Positions 9,579 to 10,261 of a stretch of 10,261 nucleotides of DNA are shown piece by piece. Under the pieces are notes generated by a model that was not told where the DNA came from, ran no database searches, and was given only the letters and a program-made list of their open reading frames with translations. The position numbers and the translations under genes were made by a program. Position 1 is the first letter of the stretch; every line of letters begins with the position of its first letter. The stretch lies in contig CALAPG010000289.1 of the NCBI GenBank assembly GCA_937889485.1, positions 1 through 10,261 of the forward strand, in the 5' to 3' direction. This stretch comes from an uncultured Moraxella sp. (lineage in GTDB: Bacteria > Pseudomonadota > Gammaproteobacteria > Pseudomonadales > Moraxellaceae).

Positions 9579-10220
9579 TTATTCAAAAAACTGGACGCGC
9601 CCTGTGTCTAGGTCATAAGTGGCGCCAACAATCAGCAAATTACCGCTATCCACCGCATCTTCCAAAATACGCGAACCATGTTTTAGTTGGCTCACCGACA
9701 TGCGCACATTGGCTTTGATACCACGGCTAATAAGTTCATCGGCGTCAATATCTTCACCGTTGGCGGTATAAATTTCATGTAAGTTATAGACACTGGGGCG
9801 AATACGGTCAACAATGGAGCGCAAGTTGGGCGAAAATTGTTGGTCGGGGTTGATTAAAGTTTCCACGCAAGCGGTCACCGCGCCGCAATGAGAATGCCCA
9901 AGCACCACCACCAATTTGGTACCAAATTTTTCTGCAGCAAATTCCACCGACCCAATTTGCGAAGGCGCGACCACATTACCAGCTACCCGAATAACAAACA
10001 AGTCGCCTAACCCTTGGTCAAAAACAATTTCGGCAGGTACGCGTGCATCTGAGCAGCCCAAAATAATGGCAAAAGGGTCATGAATATGGGTTAACGCATT
10101 GGAGGCAAGCAGCGTGGACTGCGGATTTTTGAGGTTTTCCACAAACCGTGTGTTACCTTCTTTTAACATTTGTAGGGCTTGTTGGGCGGTTTCTGGGCGC
10201 GCAAGATGACTATGGGGCAT
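9579..10220 (-). CDS. Beta-class carbonic anhydrase
   Basis: Zinc enzyme that interconverts CO2 and bicarbonate, supplying bicarbonate for carboxylation reactions at ambient CO2; soluble. The 213 residues carry the two signature sites: CSDARVP (56-62) with zinc ligand Cys56 and the Asp58/Arg60 dyad, and GHSHCGAV (108-115) with zinc ligands His109 and Cys112. IRVAGNVV (77-84) and GSVEFA (90-95) are also family-typical. The frame is open to an ATG at 10256, but that codon falls inside a -10 promoter motif. The ATG at 10218-10220, with AAGGA seven bases upstream, is the real start. The gene is last in the window on its strand. No clear terminator follows before the glyoxalase gene. I leave the symbol open because several beta-CA subgroups (can, cynT) share these motifs. 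Confidence 0.95.
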   Translation of the reverse strand: MPHSHLARPETAQQALQMLKEGNTRFVENLKNPQSTLLASNALTHIHDPFAIILGCSDARVPAEIVFDQGLGDLFVIRVAGNVVAPSQIGSVEFAAEKFGTKLVVVLGHSHCGAVTACVETLINPDQQFSPNLRSIVDRIRPSVYNLHEIYTANGEDIDADELISRGIKANVRMSVSQLKHGSRILEDAVDSGNLLIVGATYDLDTGRVQFFE

Positions 10221-10251
10221 GGCGAATTCCTTTTTCAAAAAATAGGGCTTT

Positions 10252-10260
10252 ATCATAGCA
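10252..10260 (-). promoter_or_regulatory. Extended -10 promoter of the carbonic anhydrase gene
   Basis: The minus strand reads TGCTATGAT (TGC plus TATGAT), 32 bp upstream of the chosen start codon. Any -35 lies beyond the window. Its position over the more distal ATG supports the shorter reading frame. Confidence 0.6.
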
Positions 10261-10261
10261 G

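Noticed and set aside
10221..10256. Twelve extra N-terminal codons of the carbonic anhydrase
   Set aside because: The distal ATG is part of the TGCTATGAT promoter motif, while the internal ATG has a well-placed AAGGA.

Overview
The window looks like an ordinary stretch of chromosome from a gammaproteobacterium, most likely family Moraxellaceae (a Moraxella/Psychrobacter-like organism). Reasons: ZipA occurs only in gammaproteobacteria, the order smc-zipA-ligA is the one known from Pseudomonas and its relatives, the base composition looks moderate, and the SMC protein is extremely glutamine-rich with the divergent hinge typical of gamma/betaproteobacterial SMCs. The genus is inference; no marker here settles it.

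Layout, left to right. Positions 1-55 are the 3' two-thirds of a tRNA-Lys(UUU) gene on the plus strand, followed by a strong intrinsic terminator. Next, on the minus strand, comes a small glycine-zipper lipoprotein gene (235-504), with its own terminator downstream and a (CTAGA)n pentanucleotide tandem repeat in its leader/promoter region. Then three minus-strand housekeeping genes follow, each with a hairpin or promoter between it and the next: ligA (NAD-dependent DNA ligase, 684-2714), zipA (FtsZ anchor, 3003-3932) and smc (chromosome condensation ATPase, 4096-7785). Diverging from smc is hemF (aerobic coproporphyrinogen III oxidase, 7947-8927, plus strand). hemF converges on a glyoxalase I gene (8985-9494, minus) across a bidirectional terminator. 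The window closes with a beta-class carbonic anhydrase gene (9579-10220, minus), whose promoter -10 lies at the window edge.

The genes cover DNA ligation, septation, chromosome segregation, haem synthesis, methylglyoxal detoxification and CO2/bicarbonate interconversion. smc, zipA and ligA share a cell-cycle theme, but the sequence suggests separate transcription units: there are hairpin/T-tract terminators after smc and after zipA, and a promoter candidate in front of ligA. Several starts were moved inward from the longest reading frame because the longer version begins at a TTG codon without a ribosome binding site, or inside a promoter.

No phage, IS element, CRISPR array, defence locus or biosynthetic cluster is visible, and I do not see a new multi-gene system. 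The points most worth a second look are the pentanucleotide repeat upstream of the lipoprotein, the polyglutamine/CTG-rich coiled coils of SMC, and a 12-bp in-frame repeat inside the SMC hinge region.
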